Shown here: in pieces, positions 35,021 to 43,853 of the stretch
How positions within the stretch are numbered: the stretch's first letter is position 1
How the letters are laid out: the number at the start of each line of letters is the position of its first letter
NCBI RefSeq assembly: GCF_022899245.1
Contig: NZ_JALJAZ010000001.1
Span: forward strand, 1,023,501 to 1,087,500
DNA from: Falsirhodobacter halotolerans
GTDB lineage: Bacteria > Pseudomonadota > Alphaproteobacteria > Rhodobacterales > Rhodobacteraceae
Direction of reading: 5' to 3'
Length of the DNA: 64,000 nucleotides
Translations under genes and position numbers: made by a program
The notes under the pieces: generated by a model
What the model saw: the letters and a program-made list of their open reading frames with translations, nothing else
The model's database searches: none
What the model was told of the DNA's origin: nothing

Positions 35021-35418
35021 GTTATGCCATTTCGGCCCCATTGCAGGCGGCGATTTATGCCCGCCTGACGGAAGCTCTACGGGTGCCGGTTCTGGATGCG
35101 ACGGATGAGGCGCGGGGTGGAACCTGGGTTCTGATCGGACCGGAGGATGTGCGGGACCGATCGGACGTCACGGGACGGGGCGCAGAGTTTCGCCTGGTGA
35201 TCAGCGTGCTGTCGGATGCCTCGGGATTTCAGGAGGCGAAGGCGGTGGCCGGTCAGGTTGGCGACGCGTTGGTGCGACCTTTGGAATTGGAGCGGGGGCG
35301 GGTGGTCGGGGTTTGGTTCGATCGCGCCCAAGCGCGCCGCTTGAACGCGGGGCGGGCGCGACGGATCGACCTGACCTTCCGCGTCCGGGTTGAAGATAAT
35401 CAGATGGGGGATGTGTGA
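35017..35418 (+). CDS. GTA g8: tail terminator (DUF3168)
   Basis: The 133-residue protein has the DUF3168 pattern. The N-terminal helix SAPLQAAIYARLTEALRVPV precedes a strand carrying TWVLIGPEDVRDRSD. The C-terminal RRIDLTFRVRVED is a single extended strand. It forms the ring at the head-proximal end of the tail tube. Both ends overlap its neighbours (ATGA and TGATG). Confidence 0.88.
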   Translation: MSYAISAPLQAAIYARLTEALRVPVLDATDEARGGTWVLIGPEDVRDRSDVTGRGAEFRLVISVLSDASGFQEAKAVAGQVGDALVRPLELERGRVVGVWFDRAQARRLNAGRARRIDLTFRVRVEDNQMGDV

Positions 35419-35831
35419 TGGCGGTTCAGAATGGCAGGGATCTGCTGATCAAGCTGGATATGACCGGGGACGGTCAGTTCGAGACGGCGGCAGGGCTGCG
35501 TGCCACCCGTATCAGTTTCAATGCGGAAACGGTGGATGTCACCAGCCTTGAGAGCCAGGGCGGATGGCGCGAGTTGCTGGGCGGGGCGGGGGTGAAGTCG
35601 GCCTCGATCTCCGGATCGGGGGTGTTTCGCGATGCGGCGACGGATGAGCGGGCGCGGCAGATTTTTTTCGATAATCAGACGCCGTTGTTTCAGGTGATCA
35701 TTCCCGATTTCGGTGTGGTGGAGGGGGCGTTCATGATCACGGCCGTCGAGTATGCGGGCAGCCATAACGGGGAGGCGACGTATGAGATGACGCTCGCCTC
35801 GGCCGGGGCGCTATCGTTTACGGCACTGTGA
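35418..35831 (+). CDS. GTA g9: major tail tube protein
   Basis: The protein has 137 residues. MAVQNGRDLLIKLDMTGDGQ starts the family fold, and the segment LRATRISFNAETVDVTSLES with FQVIIPDFGVVEGAFMI matches the TP901-1/lambda-type tube. Hexamers stack into the GTA tail tube. It uses an overlapping ATG after the g8 stop. Confidence 0.92.
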   Translation: MAVQNGRDLLIKLDMTGDGQFETAAGLRATRISFNAETVDVTSLESQGGWRELLGGAGVKSASISGSGVFRDAATDERARQIFFDNQTPLFQVIIPDFGVVEGAFMITAVEYAGSHNGEATYEMTLASAGALSFTAL

Positions 35832-36148
35832 TGAACCCTTGGGCGGGTGAGGTCGCGCTGATCCTTGATGGGGAGCGGCGTGTGGCGAAGCTGACACTCG
35901 GGGCGTTGGCGGAACTGGAAGCGGCGATGCAGGCGGACAGCCTCGTGTCGATGATCCAGCGGTTCGAGGAGGGCGCGTTCACCACGCGGGATGTTCTTGC
36001 CGTTGTCGTGGCGGGGTTGCGTGGGGGCGGTTGGCGCGGGACGGCGTCGGATCTGATGACGTTGGAGATCGGCGGCGGGGCTGGAGAAGCCGCGCGGATT
36101 GCGGCGCGGTTGCTGGCGCGCGCGTTTGCCCCCTTTGAGGCGACATGA
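35831..36148 (+). CDS. GTA g10: tail assembly protein
   Basis: This 105-residue protein begins MNPWAGEVALILDGERRVAK and has a KLTLGALAELEAAMQ segment typical of GTA TAC-like proteins. A helical C-terminal half follows. By position between the tail tube and tape-measure genes it is probably a tail assembly chaperone. Its partner is the 66-residue protein next to it. Unlike lambda G/GT there is no sign of a programmed frameshift. Confidence 0.82.
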   Translation: MNPWAGEVALILDGERRVAKLTLGALAELEAAMQADSLVSMIQRFEEGAFTTRDVLAVVVAGLRGGGWRGTASDLMTLEIGGGAGEAARIAARLLARAFAPFEAT

Positions 36149-36345
36149 TCGACTGGGCGGGGCTGATGCGGGCCGGGTTGCTTCATCTGCGTCTTGAGCC
36201 GGCAGTGTTCTGGAGCCTGACGCCGTTGGAGTTGCGGATCATGCTGGGGGCGGAGCGGGCGGCCCCGCCCCTTGATCGCGCGCGGCTGGAAGAACTGTCG
36301 CGTGCGTTTCCGGATGTGAAGGGGGTGGATGATGGACGGGATTGA
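36145..36345 (+). CDS. GTA g10.1: small tail assembly chaperone
   Basis: This 66-residue protein begins MIDWAGLMRAGLLHLRLEPA and contains VFWSLTPLELRIMLGA, the DUF2376/phage tail-chaperone signature. It overlaps g10 by ATGA. In known GTAs it is needed for tail assembly but is not a major particle component. Its 3' end overlaps the tape-measure start by 14 bases. Confidence 0.85.
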   Translation: MIDWAGLMRAGLLHLRLEPAVFWSLTPLELRIMLGAERAAPPLDRARLEELSRAFPDVKGVDDGRD

Positions 36346-36985
36346 AGAGCTGGAGGGTCAGGTGACCGCCCTTGAGACCACGTTGGGGTCCGTCTCGGGG
36401 ATGGTTGGCACATTCGAGGGAGAGTTGTCGCGGATGCGTGAGACGATGACCTTTACCGGACGTGAGGCCGAGCGGCTGTCGAACAACGTGGGCGGTGGGG
36501 TCCGTCGGGCGTTCGACGGGCTGATTTTCGATGGTGAGCGGCTTTCGGATTCGATGCGAAATCTGGGGCTCTCCATCAGCCAGGCGATTTACAAGACTGC
36601 GATGAAACCCATGGAGGGCGCGATCGGATCGCTGCTTTCGAACGGGCTGGGTGCGCTTATGGGCGGGGCGATGCCCTTTGCTAAGGGCGGGGCGTTTACC
36701 CAAGGGCGCGTGATGCCGTTTGCGAAGGGGGGCGTCGTGTCATCCCCTGTCACGTTCCCGATGCGGGGCGCGACAGGGCTGATGGGTGAGGCAGGGCCTG
36801 AGGCGATCATGCCGTTGACCCGTGGGGCGGACGGACGTCTTGGCGTTCAGGCGCAGGGCGGGGGGCGGCCTGTGAACATCGTCATGAATGTAAGCAGCCC
36901 GGATGTGCAGGGATTTCAACGCAGTCAGGCGCAAATCGCCGCACAGATGAGCCGGGCCTTGTCGCGCGGTCAGAGGAACAGATGA
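36332..36985 (+). CDS. GTA g11: short tape-measure protein
   Basis: This 217-residue protein is much shorter than phage tape measures, in keeping with the short GTA tail. Heptad-rich helices (ELEGQVTALETTLGSVSGMV) are followed by a central glycine-rich hydrophobic segment (GSLLSNGLGALMGGAMPFAK). The C-terminal motif GLMGEAGPEAIMPLTRG is typical of lambda-type tape-measure ends. The ATG at 36332 is preferred to 36329 on ribosome-site spacing. Confidence 0.88.
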   Translation: MDGIEELEGQVTALETTLGSVSGMVGTFEGELSRMRETMTFTGREAERLSNNVGGGVRRAFDGLIFDGERLSDSMRNLGLSISQAIYKTAMKPMEGAIGSLLSNGLGALMGGAMPFAKGGAFTQGRVMPFAKGGVVSSPVTFPMRGATGLMGEAGPEAIMPLTRGADGRLGVQAQGGGRPVNIVMNVSSPDVQGFQRSQAQIAAQMSRALSRGQRNR

Positions 36986-37617
36986 TGTCGTTTCATGAAA
37001 TACGTTTTCCCGCAAACCTGTCGTTCGGATCGGTGGGCGGGCCGGAACGTCGCACGGATGTGGTCACGCTCGCCAACGGGTTCGAGGAACGCAACACGCC
37101 TTGGGCCCATTCGCGACGCCGTTACGACGCGGGGGTGGGGTTGCGGTCGTTAGACGATGTCGAGGCTTTGATTTCGTTCTTCGAGGCGCGGCGAGGGAAG
37201 TTGTTTGGATTTCGCTGGAAGGATTGGGCCGATTTCAAATCCTGTGCACCGTCCTTGGTTCCTGGTGCCATGGATCAGGGTCTGGGCTTTGGCGATGGGG
37301 TGCGGCAGGAGTTTTCGCTGATGAAGACGTATGTCTCGGGCGAACAGAGCTATGTCCGGCCTGTCGTGAAGCCGGTGGATGGAACGGTTCGTGTTTCGGT
37401 GGCCGGCGATCCCAAGGCTCTGGGCGTGGAATTCACCGTGGACGCGACGGCGGGTGTGGTGCGGTTCAAGACGGCCCCGGCGCGAGGTGCGGAAGTGCGC
37501 GCCGGATTCGAGTTCGACGTGCCGGTCCGATTTGATACGGATGCCATCCGCATCTCGGTTTCCTCGTTTCAGGCCGGGGATGTTCCGGATGTGCCCGTGG
37601 TGGAGGTCCGCCTATGA
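36985..37617 (+). CDS. GTA g12: distal tail protein (DUF2460)
   Basis: This 210-residue protein starts MSFHEIRFPANLSFGSVGGP, a highly conserved GTA g12 N-terminus. It contains the DUF2460 patterns VVTLANGFEERNTPW, ALISFFEARRGKLFGFRWKDW and VVRFKTAPARGAEVRAGFEF. It forms the ring at the tail tip that joins the tube to the hub. The ATG overlaps the g11 stop. Confidence 0.92.
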   Translation: MSFHEIRFPANLSFGSVGGPERRTDVVTLANGFEERNTPWAHSRRRYDAGVGLRSLDDVEALISFFEARRGKLFGFRWKDWADFKSCAPSLVPGAMDQGLGFGDGVRQEFSLMKTYVSGEQSYVRPVVKPVDGTVRVSVAGDPKALGVEFTVDATAGVVRFKTAPARGAEVRAGFEFDVPVRFDTDAIRISVSSFQAGDVPDVPVVEVRL

Positions 37618-38489
37618 GCCTTGGGGATCATCTTGCATCTGGTTTGACGACGGTCTGCCGCGCATGGGCGATTACGCGATCGGACGGGCAGGTCTTGGGG
37701 TTTACCGATCATGACCGTGATCTGCGTTTTGGCGGTATCGCTTTTCGGGCCAATTCGGGCCTGAACGCCCGGGCCTTGCAGCAGGCGACGGGACTTTCGG
37801 TGGACAATACCGAAGCGCTGGGCGCGTTGAGCGATGCGGGTATCAGCGAGACCGACATTCGCATCGGCAAGTTCGACGGCGCCGGGGTTCGGTGCTGGCT
37901 GGTGAACTGGGCCGATGTGGTGGAACGTGAACTGGAGTTTTCGGGCTCGATTGGCGACATTTCATTTTCGGACGGTGTGTTTCGGGTGGAACTTCGCGGT
38001 CCTGCCGAAGCCCTGAACCGGCCCCAGGGGCGCGTGTTCCAGCGTGGCTGCTCTGCCGTGCTGGGCGATATGGACTGTGGGTTTGATCTGAGCCGGGCCG
38101 GGTTTGCCGCTGAGCTGCCGGTCGAGGTGATTGAGGACCGGCGGGTCTTTCGTTTCGGCGGCCTTGTCGCGTTTGACGACCGATGGTTCGAGCGGGGGCG
38201 GTTGCGGGTGTTGTCCGGGGTGGGAACAGGTGCCGTCGGGTTGATCAAGAATGATCGTCTGACGCGCGAGGGGCGTCTTATCGAGTTGTGGGAGGCGCTT
38301 GGTCCCGCCGTTGGGGAAGGGGATGCCGTGCGCCTGGAAGCCGGGTGTGACCGGCGTGCGGACACCTGTCGGCTGAAGTTCAACAACCTCGTCAACTTTC
38401 GAGGCTTTCCCCACATTCCAGGAGAGGACTGGCTGGCCGCCTATCCCACATCTGCGGGAAAGAATGACGGTGGGAGCTTGTTCCGGTGA
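37614..38489 (+). CDS. GTA g13: baseplate hub, Fe-S type (DUF2163)
   Basis: This 291-residue protein has DUF2163 and a C-terminal phage_BR0599 domain. Four cysteines, C146 and C155 (GCSAVLGDMDCGFDL) with C245 and C252 (GCDRRADTC), are the set that ligates the iron-sulfur cluster in the R. capsulatus GTA hub. DLRFGGIAFRANSGLNARAL and KFNNLVNFRGFPHIPG are further family marks. All ligands are intact, so the particle is likely functional at this point. Confidence 0.93.
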   Translation: MSLGDHLASGLTTVCRAWAITRSDGQVLGFTDHDRDLRFGGIAFRANSGLNARALQQATGLSVDNTEALGALSDAGISETDIRIGKFDGAGVRCWLVNWADVVERELEFSGSIGDISFSDGVFRVELRGPAEALNRPQGRVFQRGCSAVLGDMDCGFDLSRAGFAAELPVEVIEDRRVFRFGGLVAFDDRWFERGRLRVLSGVGTGAVGLIKNDRLTREGRLIELWEALGPAVGEGDAVRLEAGCDRRADTCRLKFNNLVNFRGFPHIPGEDWLAAYPTSAGKNDGGSLFR

Positions 38490-38911
38490 GGGAAGCGATT
38501 GTCGTCGAGGCGCGGCGCTGGATCGGCACCCCATATGTGCATCAGGCGGATGTCCGCGGGGCAGGGACGGACTGTCTTGGTCTGTTGCGGGGCGTTTGGA
38601 GATGCGTGATGGGTCCGGAGCCCGAAGAGGTGCCTCCCTATACCGAGGATTGGTCTGAGCCGTCGGGCGATGAGGCTTTGATGCGGGCGGCGAAGCGTTG
38701 GTTGACGCCTGCGTCCGATTTGAGTCCCATTGCCGGGAACGTTCTGCTGTTTCGGATGCGGCATGGGGCGGTTGCAAAGCATTTGGGGATCGTCAGCGGC
38801 CCCGCGAGCTTCATTCACGCATATACCGGGCATGGGGTGGTCGAAAGTCCGCTCTCTGCCCCTTGGAAGCGCCGGATTGCGGCGTGTTTTGCGTTTCCGG
38901 AAAGGATCTGA
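38486..38911 (+). CDS. GTA g14: NlpC/P60 cell-wall peptidase
   Basis: The protein has 141 residues from a GTG that overlaps the hub stop (GTGA). The catalytic Cys30 is in GAGTDCLGLLRGVW, His99 in HGAVAKHLGIVSG, and a third polar residue follows in the FIHAYTGHGVVE strand. It is thought to open recipient peptidoglycan during DNA delivery. The whole protein is the catalytic domain with no export signal, as expected for a particle component. Confidence 0.92.
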   Translation: MREAIVVEARRWIGTPYVHQADVRGAGTDCLGLLRGVWRCVMGPEPEEVPPYTEDWSEPSGDEALMRAAKRWLTPASDLSPIAGNVLLFRMRHGAVAKHLGIVSGPASFIHAYTGHGVVESPLSAPWKRRIAACFAFPERI

Positions 38912-38912
38912 C

Positions 38913-41900
38913 ATGGCGACACTTCTGCTTGCAGGTGCGGGCGCGGCCATTGGCGGCGGGTTCGGCGGCACCCTTCTGGGTCTATCGGGCGCGGTATTGG
39001 GGCGGGCGGTCGGTGCCACCTTGGGGCAGGTGATCGACCAACGTCTTCTGGGGGGAGGGTCGGACCGCATTGAGACGGGGCGGCTTGAGCGATACCGTAT
39101 CATGGGGGCGGGCGAGGGCGCGCCGATCCCCTATCTGTTCGGCCGGACGCGGGTGGCTGGTCAGGTCATCTGGGCCACGAGGTTTCGCGAGGATCGAACG
39201 ACAACCTCGGGGCGGGGAAAGGGCGCGAAACCGCAGAAGGTGACGGAATATTCTTATTCGGTCAGTATTGCGGTGGCGTTGTGCGAAGGCGAGATTGCAA
39301 GTCTGGGCCGGATATGGGCGGACGGGATCGAAATCCCGGCCGAGGACCTGAACCTGCGCCTGTATACCGGGCGCGCCGACCAGTTGGCCGATCCGAAGAT
39401 CGAGGCGGTCGAGGGTGCGGGTATGGCTCCGGCCTATCGCGGGACGGCCTATGTCGTTCTGGAGGATCTGGGGCTGGCGCGATTTGGCAACCGTATCCCG
39501 CAATTTTCGTTCGAGGTCATGCGTCCGGCCGAAGGCGATACGTTGCAGACCGATGTGCGTGCGGTGGCGATGATTCCGGGCACGGGGGAATATGCGCTGG
39601 CCACGAGCCGCGTGACGAAGACCTATGGCTTGGGGGTGAGTGAGGCGGTCAACGTCAACAGCCCGTCTGGCAAGTCGGATCTGGAAACGTCTCTGGACCT
39701 GTTGGGTGCTGAACTGCCCAAGGCCGGATCGGTTGCGATGGTCGTATCCTGGTTCGGCAATGATCTTCGGGCGGCATCCTGCGAGGTGCGGCCGAAGGTC
39801 GAGCAGGTGGAGGTTGACGGATCGATGCGGTGGCGGGTTGCCGGGGTGTCTCGTCGCACGGCGAAGACGGTTCCGCAGGCGGCGGGGCGTCCGGTGTATG
39901 GTGGAACCCCGAGCGATCAATCGGTGATCGAGGGGATAAGGGCTATTCGTTCCTCGGGACGGGAGGTAATGTTCTATCCCTTCATCCTGATGGAGCAGAT
40001 GGCCGACAACACGCTTCCTGATCCTTGGAGCGGTGATGAGGGACAGGCCGTTCTGCCGTGGCGCGGGCGGATCACGTCAGATCGAGCGCCCGGACGCGAT
40101 GGCACGACCGACCGGACCGATGCGGCCCGTATGGAGGTCGAGGCGTTCTTTGGCACCGTGAAGTGGGAGGATTACGGCAGCGCCGGTTACTCCGGTCCCG
40201 ACGAATGGCGTTATCGCCGCTTCATCCTGCACTACGCACATCTGTGTGCGCTGGCGGGAGGGGTCGATGCCTTCTGTATCGGATCGGAGATGCGCGGTCT
40301 GACCTCCATTCGGGGGGCGGGCGACACGTTTCCGGCGGTGGAGGCGCTGTGCCGTCTTGCGGCGGATGTCAGGGAGATACTGCCAGACGCGAAAATCAGC
40401 TATGCCGCCGATTGGTCGGAGTATTTTGGCTATCACGCGGATGGAGATGTGTATTTCCATCTCGACCCGCTATGGGCGCACCCCGCGATCGACTTTGTCG
40501 GGATCGACAACTACATGCCGCTGTCGGACTGGCGGGATGGGGATGATCATGCCGATGCAGCCTGGGGGTCCATTTATTCGCTTGATTACCTTACCTCGAA
40601 CGTCGCCGGAGGGGAGGGGTATGACTGGTATTATGATGGTGCGGAAGGGATCGCTTCGCAGAACCGGCTGCCCATCACCGATGGGGCGCATGATGAGGCA
40701 TGGGTTTTCCGTTATAAGGACATTCGCAACTGGTGGTCGCGGCCGCATCACGAGCGTCGTGATGGCGCGCGAATGGTCGAGCCCACGGCATGGGTGCCGC
40801 AGTCCAAGCCGATCCGGTTCACGGAATACGGATGCGCGGCCATCGACCGCGGCACGAACGAGCCAAACAAGTTTCTGGATCCGAAATCGTCGGAATCCGT
40901 TCTTCCACGCATGTCCAATGGGCGGCGGGACGATCTGATACAGATGCAGTATCTGCGCGCGGTAAACCGATATTGGGGGAATGGAACCAACAATCCGACG
41001 TCTCCAGTCTACGGTGGGCGTATGATCGACATGGATCGGGCGCATGTCTGGGCTTGGGATGCACGGCCATTTCCGGCCTTTCCCAATCTGGTCGATCTTT
41101 GGAGCGATGGGGAGAACTACCCTCGGGGGCATTGGCTGAACGGGCGGGCGTCGTCGCAACCTCTGGCTTCGGTCGTGGCAGAGATATGCCGCCGCGCGGG
41201 TGTGCGCCGGATTGATGTTTCGGATCTGTTTGGGATCGTACGGGGATATTCGATTGCGCAGACGGGATCGGCGCGGGCGGCGTTGCAGCCGCTGATGCTG
41301 GCGCACGGATTTGACGCGATCGAGCGGCAAGGGACGCTGTGTTTTCGTATGCGCGGGGGCGGGCCGAATGCCGTCTTGAATCCTGAGCGTTTGGCGATCA
41401 CGGCCGAGCTGGATGGAACGGTGGACGTCGTGCGCGCTTCGGAGGCCGAGATGACGGGGCATATCCGCCTTGGTTTCGTGGGTGCCGAGGGGGATTATGC
41501 CGTTCAGCAAGTCGAAGCGGTGTTCCCGGATGAGGTCAGCCATTCCATATCCCAGAGCGATCTGGACATGGTTCTGACGGCGGCCGAGGCGCGGGGCATT
41601 GCGGAACGCTGGTTGGCCGAGGCGCGGATTGCACGGAATACGACGCGCTTTGCCTTGCCGTGGTCGGTTCAGGCAGGCGCAGGGGATACGGTAAGCCTGA
41701 ACGATGCCCTGTGGCGAATTGATCGCATGGAACGGGGGGAATGCCTTTTGGCGGATGCAGTTCGGGTTGAGCCGCACGTTCATGTCCCGTCCGACGCCGT
41801 TGAGGAGCGGGTCGTGCCGAGGGCGTTTGTGGCGCCGGTGCCGACCTTTCCCCTTTTTCTGGATCTGCCCCTGCTGCGGGGGACTGAGGTTGCACATGCA

Positions 41901-42767
41901 CCGCATGTTGCCGTGACGGCAACGCCTTGGCCCGGAACGGTTGCCGTGTGGAGCGCGATGGAGGACGCAGGTTACTCGCTGAACCGCCTGGTGGAGCGGG
42001 GGGCGGTCATCGGCGTGACCGAAGACCCGCTGCTTCCGGCACCGACGGGTGTATGGGACATGGGCGCGCCCCTGCGGGTGAGGATGTTTGGGGGCACCTT
42101 GGCCTCGGCTTCGGACTTGCAGGTGCTGAATGGTGCGAATGCGATGGCCATCGGGGATGGTAGCCCGGACGGGTGGGAGGTGTTCCAGTTTGCGGACGCG
42201 GTCTTGTCAGGGGAAGGGGTGTATGATCTTCGTCGCCGCCTGCGCGGGCAGTTGGGAACCGAGGCCACGATTCCGGTCGAGGGTTGGCCCGCAGGGAGTT
42301 ATGTCGTCCTTCTGAACGATGCGGTGCAACAGATTGATCTGGCGCCGAGTGCGCGCAGTCTTGCCCGTCACTATCGTATCGGTGGGGCGCAACGGGGATA
42401 TGATGATCCATCTGTCGTACATCAGGTATTGGCGTTTCCGGGTGTTGGATTGCGTCCCTACGCGCCTGTCCATCTGCGGGGATCCGGCGACAAGGACGTC
42501 CGCCTGACATGGGTGCGGCGGACCCGTATCGACGGGGACAGCTGGGAATCATATGAGGTCCCATTGGGGGAAGCGCGTGAAGAATACCTGATCCGTGTTT
42601 CCGTTGGCGGGCAGATTCGGCGGGAGGTGACGGTAAGCGGGGCCGAATGGACCTATACCGCCGCGATGAAGGGGGCGGATGGGGTCGCCGGAACATACCA
42701 TGTGGAGGTGGCGCAGATTTCCGACCGGTTCGGGCCAGGCGCGTTCGCCCGCCTGACCCTCACCTAA
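38913..42767 (+). CDS. GTA g15: host-specificity protein (megatron)
   Basis: This is a 1284-residue protein. An N-terminal glycine-rich hydrophobic segment (GAGAAIGGGFGGTLLGLSGA) precedes the tail-hub part. A GTA TIM-barrel-like domain follows (WRYRRFILHYAHLCALAGGV, CIGSEMRGLTSIRG, IDFVGIDNYMPLSDW). The phage-tail 3 domain and C-terminal beta domains end it. The full length agrees with the largest GTA tail protein, which binds the recipient surface. It is the last gene of the cluster. Its stop overlaps that of the convergent FliG-like gene by 4 bp, so no terminator separates them. Confidence 0.93.
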   Translation: MATLLLAGAGAAIGGGFGGTLLGLSGAVLGRAVGATLGQVIDQRLLGGGSDRIETGRLERYRIMGAGEGAPIPYLFGRTRVAGQVIWATRFREDRTTTSGRGKGAKPQKVTEYSYSVSIAVALCEGEIASLGRIWADGIEIPAEDLNLRLYTGRADQLADPKIEAVEGAGMAPAYRGTAYVVLEDLGLARFGNRIPQFSFEVMRPAEGDTLQTDVRAVAMIPGTGEYALATSRVTKTYGLGVSEAVNVNSPSGKSDLETSLDLLGAELPKAGSVAMVVSWFGNDLRAASCEVRPKVEQVEVDGSMRWRVAGVSRRTAKTVPQAAGRPVYGGTPSDQSVIEGIRAIRSSGREVMFYPFILMEQMADNTLPDPWSGDEGQAVLPWRGRITSDRAPGRDGTTDRTDAARMEVEAFFGTVKWEDYGSAGYSGPDEWRYRRFILHYAHLCALAGGVDAFCIGSEMRGLTSIRGAGDTFPAVEALCRLAADVREILPDAKISYAADWSEYFGYHADGDVYFHLDPLWAHPAIDFVGIDNYMPLSDWRDGDDHADAAWGSIYSLDYLTSNVAGGEGYDWYYDGAEGIASQNRLPITDGAHDEAWVFRYKDIRNWWSRPHHERRDGARMVEPTAWVPQSKPIRFTEYGCAAIDRGTNEPNKFLDPKSSESVLPRMSNGRRDDLIQMQYLRAVNRYWGNGTNNPTSPVYGGRMIDMDRAHVWAWDARPFPAFPNLVDLWSDGENYPRGHWLNGRASSQPLASVVAEICRRAGVRRIDVSDLFGIVRGYSIAQTGSARAALQPLMLAHGFDAIERQGTLCFRMRGGGPNAVLNPERLAITAELDGTVDVVRASEAEMTGHIRLGFVGAEGDYAVQQVEAVFPDEVSHSISQSDLDMVLTAAEARGIAERWLAEARIARNTTRFALPWSVQAGAGDTVSLNDALWRIDRMERGECLLADAVRVEPHVHVPSDAVEERVVPRAFVAPVPTFPLFLDLPLLRGTEVAHAPHVAVTATPWPGTVAVWSAMEDAGYSLNRLVERGAVIGVTEDPLLPAPTGVWDMGAPLRVRMFGGTLASASDLQVLNGANAMAIGDGSPDGWEVFQFADAVLSGEGVYDLRRRLRGQLGTEATIPVEGWPAGSYVVLLNDAVQQIDLAPSARSLARHYRIGGAQRGYDDPSVVHQVLAFPGVGLRPYAPVHLRGSGDKDVRLTWVRRTRIDGDSWESYEVPLGEAREEYLIRVSVGGQIRREVTVSGAEWTYTAAMKGADGVAGTYHVEVAQISDRFGPGAFARLTLT

Positions 42768-43801
42768 TCCTCATCCCCTGGGCGGCGGAGCGTGATTTCG
42801 CCCGCCGCCTCCATCTGGCGCAAGGCCTCCACCACGGCGTTCATTGCGGCTTCGGCGTCTTTGTCCCGTGGCGGACCGCGTTCGGCCACCCCATCGCGCA
42901 GGGTTTGCGCCATGCGTTGAGAAAGGTTGGCATAGATGAATTCGGCGGTGTCGGGGGCGGCGGAAAGCGCGGTCAGAAGTGTCGGCGGATCGAGGGGGCG
43001 GATGATCCTTGGCACATCGGCAGGGGCCAGCCGTTCAGGGATGTGGGCGAAGGTGAAAATGGCCTTGCGCACCTCGGCCGAGAAAACGGCGTCTTCGGTA
43101 TCGAGTGCGGCAAGGACGTCGTTTCGCGTCTGACTGGGCGAGACATTCAGGATCGCACCGACCCGTTCACCCGGACCGGCGGCGAAGGCCCGGGGTGCGG
43201 CGCTTTCGAGTTGGTGCGACAGGGTTTGTCCGATCCGACGGACGGTCATCGGATCGACATCCCCCGTCTGGGAGACGGCATAGGCCACGCGGCGCGCCTG
43301 GGGGCCGGGGAGTTTTCCCAAAAGTTCCGCGGACTTTGTGACCGGAAGTTTCGACAGGACGATCGCCGCCACCTCTACCGATTCGTCCTGCAGCACATGG
43401 ACCAAGGTATCGAGCGGAAGGGCACTCAGCCGTTCCCATGGATCGGCGGGACCTGCTCCGGCCCGGCGCAGGCGGCTGGCGGCTTCGTCCGATATATGGC
43501 CATCCATGGCCTTGAGCGCACCTTCCATGCCGCCGGGGAAAGCAAGGCCCACCCCCTCAAGCTCCAGAAGGAATTCTTCGACCACCGAAAGCAGGGTGTT
43601 TCGGTCAATCAGGCGAAGCTGTCCCATTTCCTGGGTCAGATCGGCCTGCATGTCTTCGGGAAGGGCCGTGACGGGGATTGGACTGCCTTCGGACAGCAAC
43701 AATCGCACGATTATCGCAGCCTTTTGCGGCTGCGACAGTGACTGCGGCACAATGCGAACCGCGCGTTGCGCAGGTTGTATCCTCGCCAAGGCCTGAGACA
43801 T
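42764..43801 (-). CDS. FliG-domain flagellar motor switch-like protein
   Basis: The protein has 345 residues from ATG 43801 (MSQALARIQP); ATG 43813 adds MGGR. FliG features are the N-terminal QPQKAAIIVRLLLSEG, the middle-domain helices LSALPLDTLVHVLQDESVEV with AAIVLSKLP, and LPGPQARRVAYAVSQTG. The C-terminal domain includes TLLTALSAAPDTAEFIYANLSQRMAQTLRD. In the rotor FliG transmits torque between stator and MS ring. No other flagellar gene is nearby, so it may be the organism's FliG placed alone or a divergent paralogue. It lies 52 bp after purB on the same strand and converges on the GTA cluster. Confidence 0.78.
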   Translation of the reverse strand: MSQALARIQPAQRAVRIVPQSLSQPQKAAIIVRLLLSEGSPIPVTALPEDMQADLTQEMGQLRLIDRNTLLSVVEEFLLELEGVGLAFPGGMEGALKAMDGHISDEAASRLRRAGAGPADPWERLSALPLDTLVHVLQDESVEVAAIVLSKLPVTKSAELLGKLPGPQARRVAYAVSQTGDVDPMTVRRIGQTLSHQLESAAPRAFAAGPGERVGAILNVSPSQTRNDVLAALDTEDAVFSAEVRKAIFTFAHIPERLAPADVPRIIRPLDPPTLLTALSAAPDTAEFIYANLSQRMAQTLRDGVAERGPPRDKDAEAAMNAVVEALRQMEAAGEITLRRPGDED

Positions 43802-43833
43802 TCTGCCCCCCATTCGTTGAGGGGCAGAATGTC
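43797..43833 (-). promoter_or_regulatory. 13-bp inverted repeat over the FliG-like start codon
   Basis: GACATTCTGCCCC (43797-43809) and GGGGCAGAATGTC (43821-43833) are perfect complements around an 11-base loop. In the minus-strand RNA the ATG at 43801 and its GGGG ribosome site lie in the 3' arm, while the alternative ATG (43813) lies in the loop. This could block or gate translation, or be an operator. Confidence 0.7.
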
Positions 43834-43853
43834 ACGCGTTCCCTAAGAAAGAA

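Noticed and set aside
29145-42767. Phage genes read as a prophage
   Set aside because: There is no integrase, repressor, replication or lysis gene and no attachment repeat. Gene order and gene sizes match a GTA, and it sits at the conserved GTA position.
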